DNA of 64,000 bases, taken from the NCBI RefSeq assembly GCF_024449095.1, contig NZ_CP024627.1, forward strand, positions 1,550,001 through 1,614,000, in the 5' to 3' direction. Below the pieces are notes generated by a model. That model ran no database searches and had not been told where the DNA came from. It saw nothing but the letters and a program-made list of their open reading frames with translations. This DNA comes from Vibrio coralliilyticus (GTDB lineage Bacteria; Pseudomonadota; Gammaproteobacteria; Enterobacterales; Vibrionaceae). Below, in pieces: positions 1 to 12,597 of this stretch; positions within the stretch are counted from its first letter, which is position 1, and each line of letters starts with the position of its first letter. The position numbers and the translations under genes are program-made.

Positions 1-2409
1 TTGTCGGGGATGAGTGTAGAAGCATTAAGTTCTTCTGGTGATTCTGATTCATCGCAACGCGTCATTCTTGTTGTGGGAAATGATGGAACGGTTGAGGTGC
101 CAGCAGGTGTTACATCACTCCGTGTGACCGTCAACACTGCTCAGGACACAACATTTGAAGGCTCAGAAGAATACCAGCTCAACGTCGAGCCTGTATTCGG
201 TCTAGTGGGAGATGGTGCTGGCAGCAACAGTGCAAGCACGGCAATTTTGGACAACACTGGCAACGAGTCCGATCTTCCGCAACTCACTGTCAGTAATGAA
301 TCCGTGTTTGAAGACAACACCGCCGTCTTCGATATTGCTTTGTCAAACAATGTAGATGGTGATGTTACCTATAATTTTTCAATAAATCTTGATGGTGAAA
401 CAGCTGAGGTTGCTGACTTTGCCGAAAACCCTATCAGTGTCACTTATCAGATAACGGGTGTTACTCAAACTGCCACTGCAAACCAAGATGGCAGTTATAC
501 GATTCCTGGCAACGCGACCAACATCCAAGTCTCGGTTGAAACCACAAATGATGAGATCTTCGAAGGAAGTGAAAGCTTCACTTTGGATGCTAATGCGAGT
601 GCCACAGTGGGTGGTGAAAGCTTTAACCTGAGTGAGTCCGGGTCAGGCACGATCAGTGATGAACAACCGGGAGGAGGCAACGCGGACACTCCATCCTTGT
701 CAGTGAGCTCTGAAGCTGTCGTTGAAGGCAGCACCGCTGTGTTTAATGTTGCGCTGTCGAATGTTGTCGATGGTGATGTGACTTATAACTTTGCACTTAG
801 TATAGAAGGACAATCTGCGGAGTTAGCAGACTTTACAACGAATCCGAACAGTGTCAGCTACCAACTGAATGGTGTTACTCAGCCAGCTGAAGCCAATCAG
901 GATGGTACATACACCATCCCTGGTAATGCAACCAATATTCAAGTCTCAGTTGAAACATTAGATGACGATATTTTTGAAGGCAGAGAAAACTTCAAACTGG
1001 ATGTTAGCGCGAACGCTACCGTTGGTGATGATAGTTTTAACTTGAATGAATCAGGAATAGGCACAATTACCGACGAACAAGTAGGTGGTAGTAATGCTGA
1101 TACACCAACTCTTTCGGTTAGTTCAGAATCTGTTGTAGAAGGCAATACAGCAGTATTTGACGTTGCGTTGTCGAATGATGTTGATGGCAATGTTACCTAT
1201 AACTTCTCGTTAAACTTCAATGAGCAAACTGCGACTCTTGATGATTTTGCCGTAAATCCCATCGATGTTAGTTATCAAGTGAATGGGCAGACGAAGACAG
1301 CTGCAGCGAATCAAGATGGCAGCTACACCATTCCCGGTAACGCAACTAACATTCAAGTCTCTGTTGAAACTACGGATGATAGTATTTTTGAGGGCAACGA
1401 AAGCTTTACGTTGGATGTAAGTGCAAACGCTACAATAGGCGATGAGAGTTTTAATCTCAATGAGTCTGGGACAGGTACAATCAGCGATGAATCCGATCGC
1501 CCTGACTTAACCGTGACAGGCGCAGGTACCGTCTCCGAGGGTGACGTGGCAACGTTTAGCATCAATCTTTCTAACCCTGTTGACCATGCGGTTACCCTTG
1601 ACCTGCGTGCCAAAACCAACGGCAATGCCAATACCGCGGAAGCGGACGATATTGGTGAGATGCGCGCGTACTATCTCGATGGCGACGCCAAAGTCTATCT
1701 GGACTTTGATGGTCGTGAGATTTCTGTGCCAGCGGGTGTGCAGGACATCTTTGTTGAAGTTGATACCGTGGATGACAACGCTTCACCAGTGCATGAAGGC
1801 AGTGAACGCTTCCAGCTTGTGGTACGCGATGTCGATGGCGTGACCACCGACAGCAATGGCAAAGCCAAAGCGGCGGCGTTTATTGATGACAGTGGCAATG
1901 GTGCGGGGGATAACCCAGACGACGATCGCCCAGACATTACCAGCATCTCCAGTCCAACCGTCGATGAAGGCGGTACGGCTGTCTTTGATGTGACGCTGAG
2001 CAACCCAAGTGAATTGGCTACACCAGTCACCATGACGCTGGCGAATGGCACGGCGGAAAGTGACGACTACACCAGTAATCAAATTACGGTCAACTTTGCC
2101 GATGGTACCAGCACGGTGGTCAACTCGGTCAATGGTGAGTTCAGTTTTGATGTGCCAGCGGGCAACAGTTCTTACACTGTGTCGGTTGAGACCACGGATG
2201 ACAACAATGCACCTGTGTATGAAGGCGATGAAACCTTTACTTTAAGTGGAGCTAGCAGCAGTCAAACAGGTACCGTCAGCGGTGAAGCGACCATTCAAGA
2301 TGGGGGCAGGGTGGCGACGATGACCGCCCTCAAGTTTCCATCTCAGGAGGTGGGGACGTTAATGAAGGTAATACCGCTAACTTCACAGTTCATTTGTCAA
2401 ATACTGTGA
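1..2409 (+). CDS. Giant RTX-type adhesin, upstream part (open at window edge, ends by frameshift)
   Basis: This is extracellular repeat sequence of a large surface adhesin; the frame is open at base 1, so the true start lies outside the window. Residues 93-230, 231-368 and 369-~501 are three copies of a 138-residue beta-sandwich module. Each has a VEG.TAVF..ALSN beginning, a [15 protein letters not shown] core and an IFEG.E.F.LD Calx-beta-like signature. Two different modules follow (RPDLTV..., RPDITS...), each ending in an acidic, Asp-rich linker of the Ca2+-binding type. The last ~35 residues, after QDGG, lose this character. The expected continuation ([11 protein letters not shown]...) is in another frame from 2307 on, so the stop at 2407 results from a one-base shift. 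The next CDS is the rest of the same protein. Confidence is high for the adhesin nature and moderate for whether the break is real or a sequence error. Confidence 0.85.
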   Translation: MSGMSVEALSSSGDSDSSQRVILVVGNDGTVEVPAGVTSLRVTVNTAQDTTFEGSEEYQLNVEPVFGLVGDGAGSNSASTAILDNTGNESDLPQLTVSNESVFEDNTAVFDIALSNNVDGDVTYNFSINLDGETAEVADFAENPISVTYQITGVTQTATANQDGSYTIPGNATNIQVSVETTNDEIFEGSESFTLDANASATVGGESFNLSESGSGTISDEQPGGGNADTPSLSVSSEAVVEGSTAVFNVALSNVVDGDVTYNFALSIEGQSAELADFTTNPNSVSYQLNGVTQPAEANQDGTYTIPGNATNIQVSVETLDDDIFEGRENFKLDVSANATVGDDSFNLNESGIGTITDEQVGGSNADTPTLSVSSESVVEGNTAVFDVALSNDVDGNVTYNFSLNFNEQTATLDDFAVNPIDVSYQVNGQTKTAAANQDGSYTIPGNATNIQVSVETTDDSIFEGNESFTLDVSANATIGDESFNLNESGTGTISDESDRPDLTVTGAGTVSEGDVATFSINLSNPVDHAVTLDLRAKTNGNANTAEADDIGEMRAYYLDGDAKVYLDFDGREISVPAGVQDIFVEVDTVDDNASPVHEGSERFQLVVRDVDGVTTDSNGKAKAAAFIDDSGNGAGDNPDDDRPDITSISSPTVDEGGTAVFDVTLSNPSELATPVTMTLANGTAESDDYTSNQITVNFADGTSTVVNSVNGEFSFDVPAGNSSYTVSVETTDDNNAPVYEGDETFTLSGASSSQTGTVSGEATIQDGGRVATMTALKFPSQEVGTLMKVIPLTSQFICQIL
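277..1500 (+). repeat. Three tandem 414-bp coding repeats
   Basis: Copies begin at 277, 691 and 1105, each at a codon pair for Pro-(Gln/Ser/Thr). They share long near-identical stretches encoding DG(S/T)[16 protein letters not shown], while other parts have diverged. The unit is 138 codons, so copy-number change by recombination would keep the reading frame. Confidence 0.85.
2299..2316 (+). other. Apparent one-base frameshift inside the adhesin gene
   Basis: Frame 1 reads ATIQDGG up to about 2307. Frame 3 then continues with [10 protein letters not shown] and the normal repeat from 2307. A run of five G (2302-2306) followed by CAGGGTGG sits at the switch. Adding one G would fuse the two frames without other change, giving an uninterrupted protein of about 3,750 residues within the window. 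Confidence 0.8.
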
Positions 2410-5400
2410 CATCGACTGTTTCTTTCGTTCTCACGTTAAATGCGGGAGATACTTCACCAGAAGATCTGGCTTCGTACCAATATCAAGCTGCGGACGGTGT
2501 TTGGTTGGATGTACCAGCGTCGGGAGAAATTTCTGTTTCTCCAGGTTCGAGTGCCGTAAACGTCAAAGTGGTCACTCAACAAGATGATACCTATGAAGGG
2601 GATGAAAGCTTTAGTCTGTCCGTTAGTGCGGGAAGCGGAACGGTTAGCGCGTCAACAGACACCACTGCGAGCGCTACGATTTTAGATTTCGAAGATAATC
2701 CACCTGAAGCAGAAGATTTTGATGCGACACTCGACGCAAATGGAAATGCAACCATCTTGTTTAATAGTGAGGATGCTGAACAAGATCATATTTCTGATAA
2801 CGAAGATGACGCAACAAACACACCTGTTGGCGTTGTTATCACAGAGCTTCCTGAGTCGGGTCAACTGTATTACGGCGATCAGTTGATCGACGCCGATGAT
2901 CTTACGACCTTTACTTCAGAAGGCGAAGTGCTGCAGCAAGGAACAATATTCAGTGATCCAAACCTGATTCGTTATGAAAATGATGCTGAATCGACAGGCT
3001 TCGTTCTGGGAGTAAAAGAAGCGCCCGATGGTATGGATGGCGGCGCTAGCCAGTCTAATTTCTTAAATTGGGGTGAACCTGTTCAAGGCAATGCTGGTCA
3101 GAGGGTTCTGACTTTTGACAACGGCGATTCAATCACAATTACTTCCTCAGGTCAGGCATTAACACAATACTTTGGTCAGCAAAGTGTAGGGCATGTTGGA
3201 TATGGACTTGCAGTAGGAAATGATGGCGGTCTTCAGCAAGGTGAGACAATTACGATTGATTTTACCCAGCGCCCGTCAACGTTTGTAGAAATAGGGTTAG
3301 ATGGACTCGGTGGCTGGTTTGAGGATGGCCACGAGTTTGAAACAACAGCGATAGTGCAAGCAAAACTTGATGATGGCTCAATCATCGAAGTACCAGTCTC
3401 AAAAGAGACCTCAGGCAATACAGATTTGTTCCAGGTTGTGACTATCGATGCTCCAGAAGGTCGACAAATTGAAGAGCTGATAGTTACCACCGAAGGCCCG
3501 GGTAACTGGGAGCTGCGTTATCTAGAAACATCATCAAATGATACCTTCGATTACCGAGCAGTAGATAGTGATGGAAATTACAGCGACGAGCACACGGTGA
3601 CTCTAGTCGAAGGAAACCAAGCGCCGATTGCCACAGATGACCCTGTTGCGTTTGAGGTCGCACTTGGTACCTTTAACTCTAATTCTTGGACACATGATGG
3701 CGTGAGTATTAGCGGTAGCTATCAAGGTCAAGATCAGTCTATTACTCAAAGCGGTGTCAAACGTGGGGTTGCAGGTGACGAGAATGGAGGGCCAGGTGCT
3801 CAAATTCAATACAACCGAGAAGATGGTGAATCTGAGCAGTTCAGAGTAGACCTAGATAAGCCTGCAACAGAGTTTAGTTTTGAAGTATCGAATCTATTCA
3901 AAAATGAAGGTAGAAGTGGTAACCATGAGCAAGGTAAATGGGTGGCCTATCTCGGTGATAACCCAGTCGCGAGTGGCACTTTCGTCGCCAATGATGGTAG
4001 CAACCAAGGTTCTTATCATTTTGACGAGCAAGACCTCGGCGGCGTCGCATTTGATAGCGTTGTTTTTGAAGCGACAGATTTTAGCAACATTCCTGCCCGT
4101 GGCAGTGACTCTTCAGACTATTTCCTAACAGGCTTTAAAGCGTCTGGTGACGGAGCATACGCAGCCAATCAAGGAGAAGTTCTTGAAATTCCTTTGACTG
4201 AACTATTGGGTAACGATTTTGACCCGAATGGCGACAATATTCGAATTACCCATGTCTCTGAAGTCAATAACGCCAGTGCTAGGATTGAGAATGGCGTAGT
4301 TTATATAGATCTAGATGATGCATTCGTTGGTAGTACTACGTTTGACTACGTTATTACTGATGATAAAGGGGGCTTTGCCGAGGCGAAGGTTTCAATTGTT
4401 GTGAATCCATTGCCTCAAGAAGTCGCCGTAGAATCTATCTCAATGCTAGAGAATTCAGTGGATGAAGGGGATAGCCTAGTCTACAAAGTGACACTGGAAG
4501 AAGGTGTACTGCAAGAAACACAATACAGTGTCACTTTTGGTAAGTCAGATAGTGATAGCGCAGACAATTCGGATGTGGACTTGTCTCAAGTGATATTCAC
4601 CAACGGGGTGACTTATGACTCCACGACACAGCAAGTGGTTGTTCCTGTCGGTGTTAGCTCTTTCTCCGTTCTCATCCCGACCGTAATAGATGGTGTTTAT
4701 GAAAGCTCCGAAGATTACACACTGATTTTAGGTGAACAGCAGGCCACGGGCACGATTGAGAATGTAGATATACCATTGGTGTCGGTTTCTGAAAATGTGA
4801 GTGTCAGTGAAGGTTCAGCTGCAGAGTTCACCGTTTCATTGAGCAAAAACACGGCTGAAGCGGTGACTATCAACCTAGCTGTGACTCACTTAGAGACAGA
4901 CGCGTCTGATATTTCAAGCATGGTAGTGGAGTATCACGATGGCAACAGCTGGCAAACGCTGGCGATTGCTCCAAATGGTGATGTCATATTCCCAGCAGGG
5001 GTGACTCAGGCTCGCGTTTCTGTTCAGACAAGCGATGATGATTCTCAGCCTGTTTACGAGGGAGATGAGCGATTCGAGCTTGCCGTTAGCGGTGTTGCTG
5101 GTGCTCAGGGTTCTGACTCTAGCGTGGTGACTATTGTCGATGATGGAAGCGTTGACCCTGACGGTGAGGGCCCTGAAATCGCCGATGATGATCGTCCGGT
5201 TGTAACCTCTGTCAGTGACCAAAATGTTGAAGAAGGCGGTGTTGTTAGCTTCGATGTCGCATTGTCTGCAAAGAGCACTTCGGATACCCAAGTGGTTTTA
5301 GAGCTCAATGAAATTAATGCCACGTCACCAGAAGACTTTTATGGTAGTGTTGTGACGGTGAAATATGGGGACCCTGAGCAATCAGAGCAAGTCACCCTAC

Positions 5401-8400
5401 AAAATGGTGCTTTTGAGTTTGATTTACCAGCCGGTGAAAGTGATTTTACGGTTTCTGTACAAACGAACGATGATCAGGTGTCCGATAACAACGAGACGTT
5501 CACGTTAGAAGCTAAGACAGAGTATCAATCGAATCAGGTTAGCGGTACAGCCACGATCCAAGATAATGAAAAACCAACCATCGATTTAGATGGCAGTGAA
5601 TATCAGATTGAATTTGTCAGCGAAAGTGCGGGTTATCACAATGTATTCGGCTACTACATTTATGATGAATCGTCAGATACACAGCAGCTTCAAATCTTGA
5701 TGTCGGACTCGTACGACTCTCGTCAAAATGGGTTTGCTCCTGTCCTTGCGAATCTAGATAGCATGGACAACGTCGAGTACTTCCTCATTCCAAATGGTGC
5801 CAATGCAATTGAAAATGCACCATCAGGCTCAACGTTTGAAGTGGATTCAAGTGGCAAGTTGCTTATTAATGGAGCAACGCAATCCAATATTAATGTGTTC
5901 CTTAGCCATGACGAAAACTCTCACCTGAGAGTATCTGAAAATAGCGATGGAAATACGGTTTTAAGCTTTGACGACCAGAAAAATCACGTCAATGATGACA
6001 ATGACTACAACGACTTAGTCATCAAAGTTTCGAAACAAGACACCAATGTTGATTTTGCTACTTCTTTCACTGAAGGTGATGATGCAATCTCGATTGCGGA
6101 TGCAACTGTCGACATTTTTGACGACAAAGACGCTATTCAATCTATGCAAGTGACGTTGACGAACAAGTATGCAGGCGATCAACTTACTTGGTCTTCTACA
6201 CCCGGGTTCACCGTCAGCCAGACTGTGATACCTACCAGTGTTACCTTGTTGATTACAGCCGATACAGTTGGTGGTGTATCTTCTTCAGAGTTTGAAACTT
6301 TCCTCAAAGGGATTCGATTCGAAAATACCAGTGAAAACCCTGATGAAACGGATCGTGAGATCGACATCCATGTGACGGATGCTTCGGGTCAACAATCGGA
6401 AACGGCAACGACAACGGTAAGCGTTGTTGAAGTGGCTGACCTGACCGTACAACAGAATGCTAGCGGTGATGAAGATAGCCAAATTGCGCTGAACATCTCT
6501 GTCCCTGCGAACAGCTCCGTGACTGAAATTGTATTGACCGATTTACCAGACGGTTCGATTCTTAAGTCTGGCGAAAATATGATTGCGATCAGCAATGGAG
6601 AAGCGACGCTGACTCCACAACAGCTAGCGCAGTTGACCATAACTCCGCCAAACAACAATGACGAGAATTTTACGGTTAATGTTGAAGGTTATACTTCTTC
6701 GAACGAGCTTATAGAACAACATAGTATCGATGTTCAGGTTGATGCTGTTACTGACGTGCCTTTGATTACTATTGCAGAGCCAGAAGTCGTTTCGTTCCAT
6801 GATTTCGATTCTATCGACATGGGTAACCGCTCATGGCGCGGTAATGTGAGTGCGAGTGAGCTTACACAATCTGATGGTGCAGAAGGTATCTGGGGAACGG
6901 ATAACCGTAATAGTTACAATGAAGTTGGTAAAGAAACCGTCTATCGAGGTGGAGTCTCAGACCGAGAAAACCAGATATATGAACTGGAAGGTCGCAATGG
7001 CGATGACCAACTATTCACTCAGTTTACTGCGCAAGCAGACCAGTTCTACACCCTTTCATTTGATGTCGTCGCGCGCAGGCTAAATGATTCTCCATTGACG
7101 GTATTCCTTGAAGATGAAAATGGTGATCGTAAAGTTCTGTTTGAGTACACCGATCAGCAAAGCCTCAATTGGCAAACCGAAAGTATTAATTTCCAAGCAC
7201 CATCGGATGGCGAGTACAAAGTTGTATTTGAATCAGAAACATCATCAAACAGCTACGGTGCGCTGCTCGATGACATAACGTTAGAGAAAGCAGACAACAT
7301 TGGTTACGAAGACAGCTTCATCCCGCTTAGCGATATTGTTGTTGGCTTAAGTGATACTGACGGCTCAGAAACCTTGTCTTTGGTACTTAATGGATTACCA
7401 GAAGGTACTGTTATTCGAGATGGCAATGGTCACTCGATCACTGTTGTAGCAACGCCAGATGGGAAGAATAGCGTAGATTTGTCTGCATGGAGTAATGACC
7501 TGACGGGACTTGAAGTGAATGTTTCTGAGGAGGGCAGCTACCCGCTCGAATTTGTTGTAACCGCACAAGATAATGCACCTGCGACAGCTGAGTCAGTCAG
7601 CAAGGTAATTAATCTAACGGTATTGCCTGTGCTTGATGCTGAGAGCAAGGAAGTGACACTTGATGAAGACGAAAACTATATCTTAGGTGTCTCTGACTTC
7701 GGGATTACTGATCTAGATGCACAAATATCAATCTCTGAATTACCGAGTTCAGGTGTTTTAGAGGTGCAAACTTCGCCGGGAGTCTGGTCACCAGTCTCAG
7801 AAGGTGATTTGATCTCCGTGAGTAATGTGTCTCAGGGCAATCTCCGATTTACGCCTGAGGATAATGAGTCAGGATACAACCAGCATACTGGCGCCGGAGA
7901 AGGTAACCTGAATCAGGATTATGCTCACATTGACTTTGTGGTTGAAAAAGGTGATGCCAAGTCTGACGAAATGACGCTGACTCTTGATGTTGCGCCCGTG
8001 GCAGATACTCCAGTTCTTAACATCACCACTCCAGATGCTGTGCTTCCAGAACAACACTTTAATGTGGCGACCTGGACGGGAGTGGTTGTAGGAAATGACA
8101 ATGGTCAGGGTGTGAATGGCAGCACGTTGATTTCAGCTATTGATGCTCTCGATCCTCAGCTTGCCTCTTCAAGTACAACAACTAATGCGCAAGATACTGG
8201 AAGATGGGCAATGGCAGCAGACAATGCCGTGCTCGTGACTGGTTTGGTGTACCTTGAGGCTGGAATGAGTTATGACTTTGTAGGGCGTGGTGATGACAGC
8301 CTAGCGATCACTATTGGTGGCGTCATGTCCGATCAAGCCTACTGGGGGAACTCAAGTGGGCAAATTCAGGGCAGTGCCTTTACGCCTCAGGTGTCGGGTT

Positions 8401-11264
8401 ATTACCCACTTGCGATTTACCACCATAACCAAAGTGGTCCAGGCAACTTTAATGTCGATGTTTCTATAAATGGCGCAACAGCAGTTGATCTTACCAGCTC
8501 TGCTCTATCCGTAGTGACCGACGAAACACAGCTGGATCAATCTGATGTCAGGGCTTCAGAGCTTAAGTCGGTAAATGGTGTGGAAGTATATGAAGTCTAC
8601 GGTTACAACGAAGGGCTTCAAGATACTGAAATCCCACTTTCTCAGATTACGAGTGCTCTTAACGATAACGATGGCTCTGAAACGCTGCAGGTCACATTGA
8701 GTGGTTTACCACAAGGTGCGACATTGAGTGATGGTGGTTCTAATAATGTGGTTGTAGGCGCTTCCGGTGAGGTGGATGTAACGACTTGGGATCTATCTTC
8801 GTTATCCGTTTTACCACCAGCAGGTTCTCACGACGATTTTACAATTACAGTTGTGGCCACAGCTTCAGAGGTGAACTCAACCAGCGAGGCGGATTCTCAA
8901 GCAACGATCGATGTTGTCGTTCATGAAAACAAACCTACAGTGACGCAATCTGACGTTAATGTTGTCGATGAAGACCACAGTGCGATTGGTAATGTGCTGA
9001 CGGATATAGACGGTAGAGACAGCGACGAAGATAACATCCTTTCTGTTGAACACTTCTCTATCAACAATGTCTCTTACCCAGCTGGCGGTAGCGTGACTTT
9101 GTCTGAAGGCACGTTTGTCATGCAGGCTAATGGTGCTTATGAATTTACACCAAACGCAAACTGGTCTGGTCAGCTTCCAGTTATCACTTACACGACGAAT
9201 ACGGGTGCCTCAGATACGCTATCCATTCAAGTCGTGCCAGTAGCCGATGCACCTCAGGTCTCTATGATTATAGGTGAAATGGAAGTGGTGAACGTGGCGA
9301 CGGAGCAAACAGATGACGGCCGCTATGAGACATCTCAAGATAAAACAATCCCAGTCAGTGTTTCTGTTGAACTCACTGATATTGATAGTAGTGAGTCTTT
9401 AGGATCGCAAATTGTGGTCACAGGTATTCCTGCCGGAGTCGAAGTGTATGTGAACGATAGCTTAATTGTCTCACAACCTAATGGCTCTTATCTAATCACA
9501 CTAGATGGTGATGGCGACGCGTCCTTCGATATCAAAGTACCTCACGATTACAGTGGTAGCTTAGAGTTCCCGATTCAGGTTCAAGGGTCTTCCGTCGAAA
9601 CCGCCAACCAAGATACAGCGCATAGTACAGCGGAAGAGACACTTTCTTTCCGTAGCTATGTGCTTGAATCAGGCTCCCATGGTGATGACACTATTGTTGG
9701 CAACGGGGATCATGAGCTCATTGTCGGTGATGTACAGGGTATCCAGATTATTGCGGGTCAGGACTATAACATCGCATTTGTTCTAGATACTTCAGGTAGT
9801 ATGGGTGGAAGAGTTGGTACGGCGAAAACAGAAATTATCGAGGTTTTCGATCAGTTACTCAGCACTGCTAACTCAGGCGATAATGCCGGGACAGTCAATA
9901 TCCTCTTGACTGAGTTCGCTACTAACTCAGGTGTCACGATATCGGTGGACCTAAGCTCTCCAACCGCACGCGCCGATTTTGTATCCCAGATCAGTAATAT
10001 CGAAAACAATGGTAGTGGTCTTACAAACTACGAAACCAGCTTCGACGCAGCTGTTGAATGGTTTGATAGCAATACTAACGACCAAGCTGAAAACATTACT
10101 TACTTCATTACCGATGGTTATCCTAACATTAGCAATCACCTTAATGTGACTTCTGACGATTTTGATCAGCTTGTGCTGGATTATGATACATCAACGAAGG
10201 ATGTTGTGACCTTAGACGATATTCTTCCTGACAATTATTCTGTGGGAACTGCAGTCTCTTACAAAGGCGAAGAAATTGTCTCCAGTTCTGGTGCTGTTAA
10301 ATCTCCACTGACAGGAGCAACGCTTGGTAACTTAAGCTATTCAGGTGGATTGCGATACACCGATGGTAGCAATGCATCTGTGCAAGCTCGTCATATGTAT
10401 CAGGTATTGGCACTAATCTCAGCAGTGGAAGCAGTGGGTATTGGTAATGGAATTAATGAAGCCACCTTATCGCAATATGATTCTGATGGTGTCGTTGTTC
10501 CTAACATCAACGTAGATAAGCTAGCTGAAACAATCCTTGGCCAAGAAGTGACCTTAGAGCAAGGTGAAGACAATATCGAAGGTGGGCAGGGCAATGATAT
10601 TCTATTTGGCGACCTCATTGATTTCGATAACATCGACGGCCAAGGTATTGCAGCATTACAGAAATACGTTGCATCAGAGACCAGCAGTCCATTAGCTGAC
10701 GTATCAGCAGAAGATGTTCACAGTTATGTTCGTCAGAGCCACAGTGATTTTGATGTTTCCCGTGACGGTGATCAGGACGACACTCTTTCTGGTGGAGCAG
10801 GAGATGACATTCTGTTCGGTCAAGGGGGGGATGATACTCTGGACGGCGGTGCAGGCAATGACATCCTGTTGGGTGGAGCGGGTGATGATACGCTCATCGG
10901 TGGCTTAGGTAGTGATATTCTATCTGGCGGCGATGGAGAAGATGAATTCGTCTGGCATTATGGTGACCTAGATGGCAGTACTGACGTAATTACGGATTTC
11001 CATGTATCAGAAGATAAGATCGATATTTCTGACCTGTTGGGACAAGATGAAACCATGGAAGAGTTGCTCTCTGATGTCTCTGCCAATGTTGTTGATAGTA
11101 ACGGCATTGAACTCACCATTCAGAGAGACAACGGACAAACCACTCAGTCGATTAAGCTGGATAACGTCGTCGATCAACTGAACGGCATTGATACCAGTCA
11201 TGGCAGTATCACGGGCAACGACTTGACCAATTTACTGAATGAAATTATCAAATCACACGATTAA
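2394..11264 (+). CDS. Giant T1SS-secreted RTX adhesin, C-terminal part (VWA, PA14-like, RTX repeats)
   Basis: This is the C-terminal ~2,956 residues of the same adhesin. The frame is actually open from 2286, so the TTG at 2394 is not a convincing start. Reading from that TTG, Calx-beta/Ig-like repeats with DD..YEGDE.F signatures come first. Two lectin-like inserts lie at about 215-400 and 405-590. A domain at about 1063-1210 ends in NDYNDLVI, as in DUF4114/peptide-binding domains of Vibrio and Marinomonas adhesins. Another carbohydrate-binding-like insert is at 1463-1640 and a PA14-like domain at 1883-2040. A von Willebrand A domain lies at about 2455-2680 with [16 protein letters not shown] nonapeptides (GGAGDD, GGAGND, GGLGSD) cover 2792-2855, followed by a VCA0849-type C-terminal secretion region. 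It should be exported by a type I secretion system and bind surfaces or partner cells with Ca2+. No secretion genes are in this window. Confidence 0.88.
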   Translation: MSNTVTSTVSFVLTLNAGDTSPEDLASYQYQAADGVWLDVPASGEISVSPGSSAVNVKVVTQQDDTYEGDESFSLSVSAGSGTVSASTDTTASATILDFEDNPPEAEDFDATLDANGNATILFNSEDAEQDHISDNEDDATNTPVGVVITELPESGQLYYGDQLIDADDLTTFTSEGEVLQQGTIFSDPNLIRYENDAESTGFVLGVKEAPDGMDGGASQSNFLNWGEPVQGNAGQRVLTFDNGDSITITSSGQALTQYFGQQSVGHVGYGLAVGNDGGLQQGETITIDFTQRPSTFVEIGLDGLGGWFEDGHEFETTAIVQAKLDDGSIIEVPVSKETSGNTDLFQVVTIDAPEGRQIEELIVTTEGPGNWELRYLETSSNDTFDYRAVDSDGNYSDEHTVTLVEGNQAPIATDDPVAFEVALGTFNSNSWTHDGVSISGSYQGQDQSITQSGVKRGVAGDENGGPGAQIQYNREDGESEQFRVDLDKPATEFSFEVSNLFKNEGRSGNHEQGKWVAYLGDNPVASGTFVANDGSNQGSYHFDEQDLGGVAFDSVVFEATDFSNIPARGSDSSDYFLTGFKASGDGAYAANQGEVLEIPLTELLGNDFDPNGDNIRITHVSEVNNASARIENGVVYIDLDDAFVGSTTFDYVITDDKGGFAEAKVSIVVNPLPQEVAVESISMLENSVDEGDSLVYKVTLEEGVLQETQYSVTFGKSDSDSADNSDVDLSQVIFTNGVTYDSTTQQVVVPVGVSSFSVLIPTVIDGVYESSEDYTLILGEQQATGTIENVDIPLVSVSENVSVSEGSAAEFTVSLSKNTAEAVTINLAVTHLETDASDISSMVVEYHDGNSWQTLAIAPNGDVIFPAGVTQARVSVQTSDDDSQPVYEGDERFELAVSGVAGAQGSDSSVVTIVDDGSVDPDGEGPEIADDDRPVVTSVSDQNVEEGGVVSFDVALSAKSTSDTQVVLELNEINATSPEDFYGSVVTVKYGDPEQSEQVTLQNGAFEFDLPAGESDFTVSVQTNDDQVSDNNETFTLEAKTEYQSNQVSGTATIQDNEKPTIDLDGSEYQIEFVSESAGYHNVFGYYIYDESSDTQQLQILMSDSYDSRQNGFAPVLANLDSMDNVEYFLIPNGANAIENAPSGSTFEVDSSGKLLINGATQSNINVFLSHDENSHLRVSENSDGNTVLSFDDQKNHVNDDNDYNDLVIKVSKQDTNVDFATSFTEGDDAISIADATVDIFDDKDAIQSMQVTLTNKYAGDQLTWSSTPGFTVSQTVIPTSVTLLITADTVGGVSSSEFETFLKGIRFENTSENPDETDREIDIHVTDASGQQSETATTTVSVVEVADLTVQQNASGDEDSQIALNISVPANSSVTEIVLTDLPDGSILKSGENMIAISNGEATLTPQQLAQLTITPPNNNDENFTVNVEGYTSSNELIEQHSIDVQVDAVTDVPLITIAEPEVVSFHDFDSIDMGNRSWRGNVSASELTQSDGAEGIWGTDNRNSYNEVGKETVYRGGVSDRENQIYELEGRNGDDQLFTQFTAQADQFYTLSFDVVARRLNDSPLTVFLEDENGDRKVLFEYTDQQSLNWQTESINFQAPSDGEYKVVFESETSSNSYGALLDDITLEKADNIGYEDSFIPLSDIVVGLSDTDGSETLSLVLNGLPEGTVIRDGNGHSITVVATPDGKNSVDLSAWSNDLTGLEVNVSEEGSYPLEFVVTAQDNAPATAESVSKVINLTVLPVLDAESKEVTLDEDENYILGVSDFGITDLDAQISISELPSSGVLEVQTSPGVWSPVSEGDLISVSNVSQGNLRFTPEDNESGYNQHTGAGEGNLNQDYAHIDFVVEKGDAKSDEMTLTLDVAPVADTPVLNITTPDAVLPEQHFNVATWTGVVVGNDNGQGVNGSTLISAIDALDPQLASSSTTTNAQDTGRWAMAADNAVLVTGLVYLEAGMSYDFVGRGDDSLAITIGGVMSDQAYWGNSSGQIQGSAFTPQVSGYYPLAIYHHNQSGPGNFNVDVSINGATAVDLTSSALSVVTDETQLDQSDVRASELKSVNGVEVYEVYGYNEGLQDTEIPLSQITSALNDNDGSETLQVTLSGLPQGATLSDGGSNNVVVGASGEVDVTTWDLSSLSVLPPAGSHDDFTITVVATASEVNSTSEADSQATIDVVVHENKPTVTQSDVNVVDEDHSAIGNVLTDIDGRDSDEDNILSVEHFSINNVSYPAGGSVTLSEGTFVMQANGAYEFTPNANWSGQLPVITYTTNTGASDTLSIQVVPVADAPQVSMIIGEMEVVNVATEQTDDGRYETSQDKTIPVSVSVELTDIDSSESLGSQIVVTGIPAGVEVYVNDSLIVSQPNGSYLITLDGDGDASFDIKVPHDYSGSLEFPIQVQGSSVETANQDTAHSTAEETLSFRSYVLESGSHGDDTIVGNGDHELIVGDVQGIQIIAGQDYNIAFVLDTSGSMGGRVGTAKTEIIEVFDQLLSTANSGDNAGTVNILLTEFATNSGVTISVDLSSPTARADFVSQISNIENNGSGLTNYETSFDAAVEWFDSNTNDQAENITYFITDGYPNISNHLNVTSDDFDQLVLDYDTSTKDVVTLDDILPDNYSVGTAVSYKGEEIVSSSGAVKSPLTGATLGNLSYSGGLRYTDGSNASVQARHMYQVLALISAVEAVGIGNGINEATLSQYDSDGVVVPNINVDKLAETILGQEVTLEQGEDNIEGGQGNDILFGDLIDFDNIDGQGIAALQKYVASETSSPLADVSAEDVHSYVRQSHSDFDVSRDGDQDDTLSGGAGDDILFGQGGDDTLDGGAGNDILLGGAGDDTLIGGLGSDILSGGDGEDEFVWHYGDLDGSTDVITDFHVSEDKIDISDLLGQDETMEELLSDVSANVVDSNGIELTIQRDNGQTTQSIKLDNVVDQLNGIDTSHGSITGNDLTNLLNEIIKSHD

Positions 11265-11268
11265 AAAA

Positions 11269-11286
11269 GGGCCGTAAGGCCCTTTT
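11269..11286. terminator. Bidirectional terminator, adhesin / rlmI
   Basis: The stem is GGGCC-GTAA-GGCCC. It is preceded by a run of A and followed by TTTT, so it can work on both strands for the convergent adhesin and rlmI genes. Confidence 0.8.
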
Positions 11287-11306
11287 CTATTAATGAATTT
11301 GTCTGC

Positions 11307-12500
11307 TTAGATAACTTTACAAGCAAACCCTTTAAGGTAAAAACCTTCCGGGTAAGCGGTATCAGTAGGATGATCTGCAGCTTGTTCAAATCGCTCGACG
11401 AACTTGACTTGTCTACCCGCATCGACCGCAGCATCCGCGATGATTTTCTGGAATAGAACTTGGTCCATAAGGCCTGAGCATGAATACGTCAGCAGCGTTC
11501 CACCAGGCTTTAGAATCTGCATTGCCAGCATGTTGATGTCTTTGTAGCCGCGACATGCACCATTGAGCTGAGCTTTGCTTTCTGCAAACTTTGGCGGATC
11601 CATGATGACAACATCAAACTTGGTGCCCTGATCGCGATATTCACGTAGCAACTTAAACACGTCAGCATTGAGGAACACAGCGCGTTTTTTAGAGATATCG
11701 AACTCGTTAAGCTCAGCATTGAGCTTTGCAGTATCCAGTGCTGGCTGAGAGACATCAGCATTAATGACACGTTTTGCATCACCTTTAAGCGCATACAAGC
11801 CGAATCCACCGGTGTAGGAGAAGCAGTTAAGTACCTCTTTGCCTTTAACGTATTTCATGGCTTGTTGGCGGCTGTCACGTTGATCTAAGTAGAAACCTGT
11901 TTTATGTCCGCCAACGATGTCGACGCTGATTTTTACTCCATTCTCTTCAATGACAACAGACTTTGGTGGCTCATCACCGTGTAAAACACCTGTGCGTTCT
12001 TCTAAGCCTTCCTTCTTACGTACCGCTACGTCTGAACGTTCATAAATGTTGCACTGCGGGAATACTTTTAGGAGAGCGTTTATCAGTGATTGCTTCTGGA
12101 ACTCTGCGCCTGCACTTAGGAGCTGGCAGACAAGGTAGTCTTGATATTTATCGATGGTAATACCAGGTAGACCATCTGATTCTGCTGCGATCAATCGATA
12201 ACCAGTGAGACCGTCACGCTCAATCACATCTTGACGAAGCAGTAGTGCGTTTTGGATACGTTTAACAAAGAAATCTTCATTTATCTCAGTTTTCTCAAAG
12301 CTCCAAACACGGGCACGAATTTGAGAGTGGGGAGAGTAAGCGCCTTTTGCCAACCATTTGCCGTCATGAGTAAAAATGTCCACTGTTTCACCTAATGAAG
12401 GCTCTCCCTCCATTTTGCGAATACCGCGAGAGAAAATCCAAGGATGTCGACGTCTTAAGGATTTATCACGGCCTTTTTCAAGGTAAATAGCTGGAGTCAT
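11307..12500 (-). CDS. rlmI: 23S rRNA m5C1962 methyltransferase RlmI
   Basis: This is a SAM-dependent methyltransferase making 5-methylcytosine at position 1962 of 23S rRNA (E. coli numbering). The protein is 397 residues against 396 in E. coli. It has an N-terminal PUA-like domain ([19 protein letters not shown]) and a Rossmann methyltransferase half with SAM motif [13 protein letters not shown]. The catalytic motifs are DPPKFA and the TYSCSG cysteine. The frame stays open another 56 codons upstream, but the ATG at 12500 starts the conserved [11 protein letters not shown] and fits family length. It is convergent with the adhesin gene and lies downstream of the chemoreceptor on the same strand, separated by a terminator. 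Confidence 0.93.
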   Translation of the reverse strand: MTPAIYLEKGRDKSLRRRHPWIFSRGIRKMEGEPSLGETVDIFTHDGKWLAKGAYSPHSQIRARVWSFEKTEINEDFFVKRIQNALLLRQDVIERDGLTGYRLIAAESDGLPGITIDKYQDYLVCQLLSAGAEFQKQSLINALLKVFPQCNIYERSDVAVRKKEGLEERTGVLHGDEPPKSVVIEENGVKISVDIVGGHKTGFYLDQRDSRQQAMKYVKGKEVLNCFSYTGGFGLYALKGDAKRVINADVSQPALDTAKLNAELNEFDISKKRAVFLNADVFKLLREYRDQGTKFDVVIMDPPKFAESKAQLNGACRGYKDINMLAMQILKPGGTLLTYSCSGLMDQVLFQKIIADAAVDAGRQVKFVERFEQAADHPTDTAYPEGFYLKGFACKVI

Positions 12501-12570
12501 GTGTTTACTCAATTGATTGGTTTTGAAAGGTTGGCTATTTTCAGGGAAGTGGGAGTGAAAAGCAAATAAA

Positions 12571-12592
12571 AGAGCCGCCAACTGGCGGCTCT
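12571..12592 (-). terminator. Terminator of the chemoreceptor gene
   Basis: The stem AGAGCCGCC / GGCGGCTCT closes a four-base loop and is followed on the minus strand by a T-rich tract. It lies six bases past the chemoreceptor stop. Confidence 0.8.
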
Positions 12593-12597
12593 GTACA

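Noticed and set aside
2299..2316. Programmed frameshifting at the G5 tract
   Set aside because: No classic X-XXY-YYZ slippery heptamer with a downstream stem-loop was evident; a lost base is simpler.
10791..10945. RTX repeats as evidence of a MARTX toxin
   Set aside because: No cysteine protease or effector domains; the Ig-like repeats, VWA domain and VCA0849-type tail indicate an adhesin.
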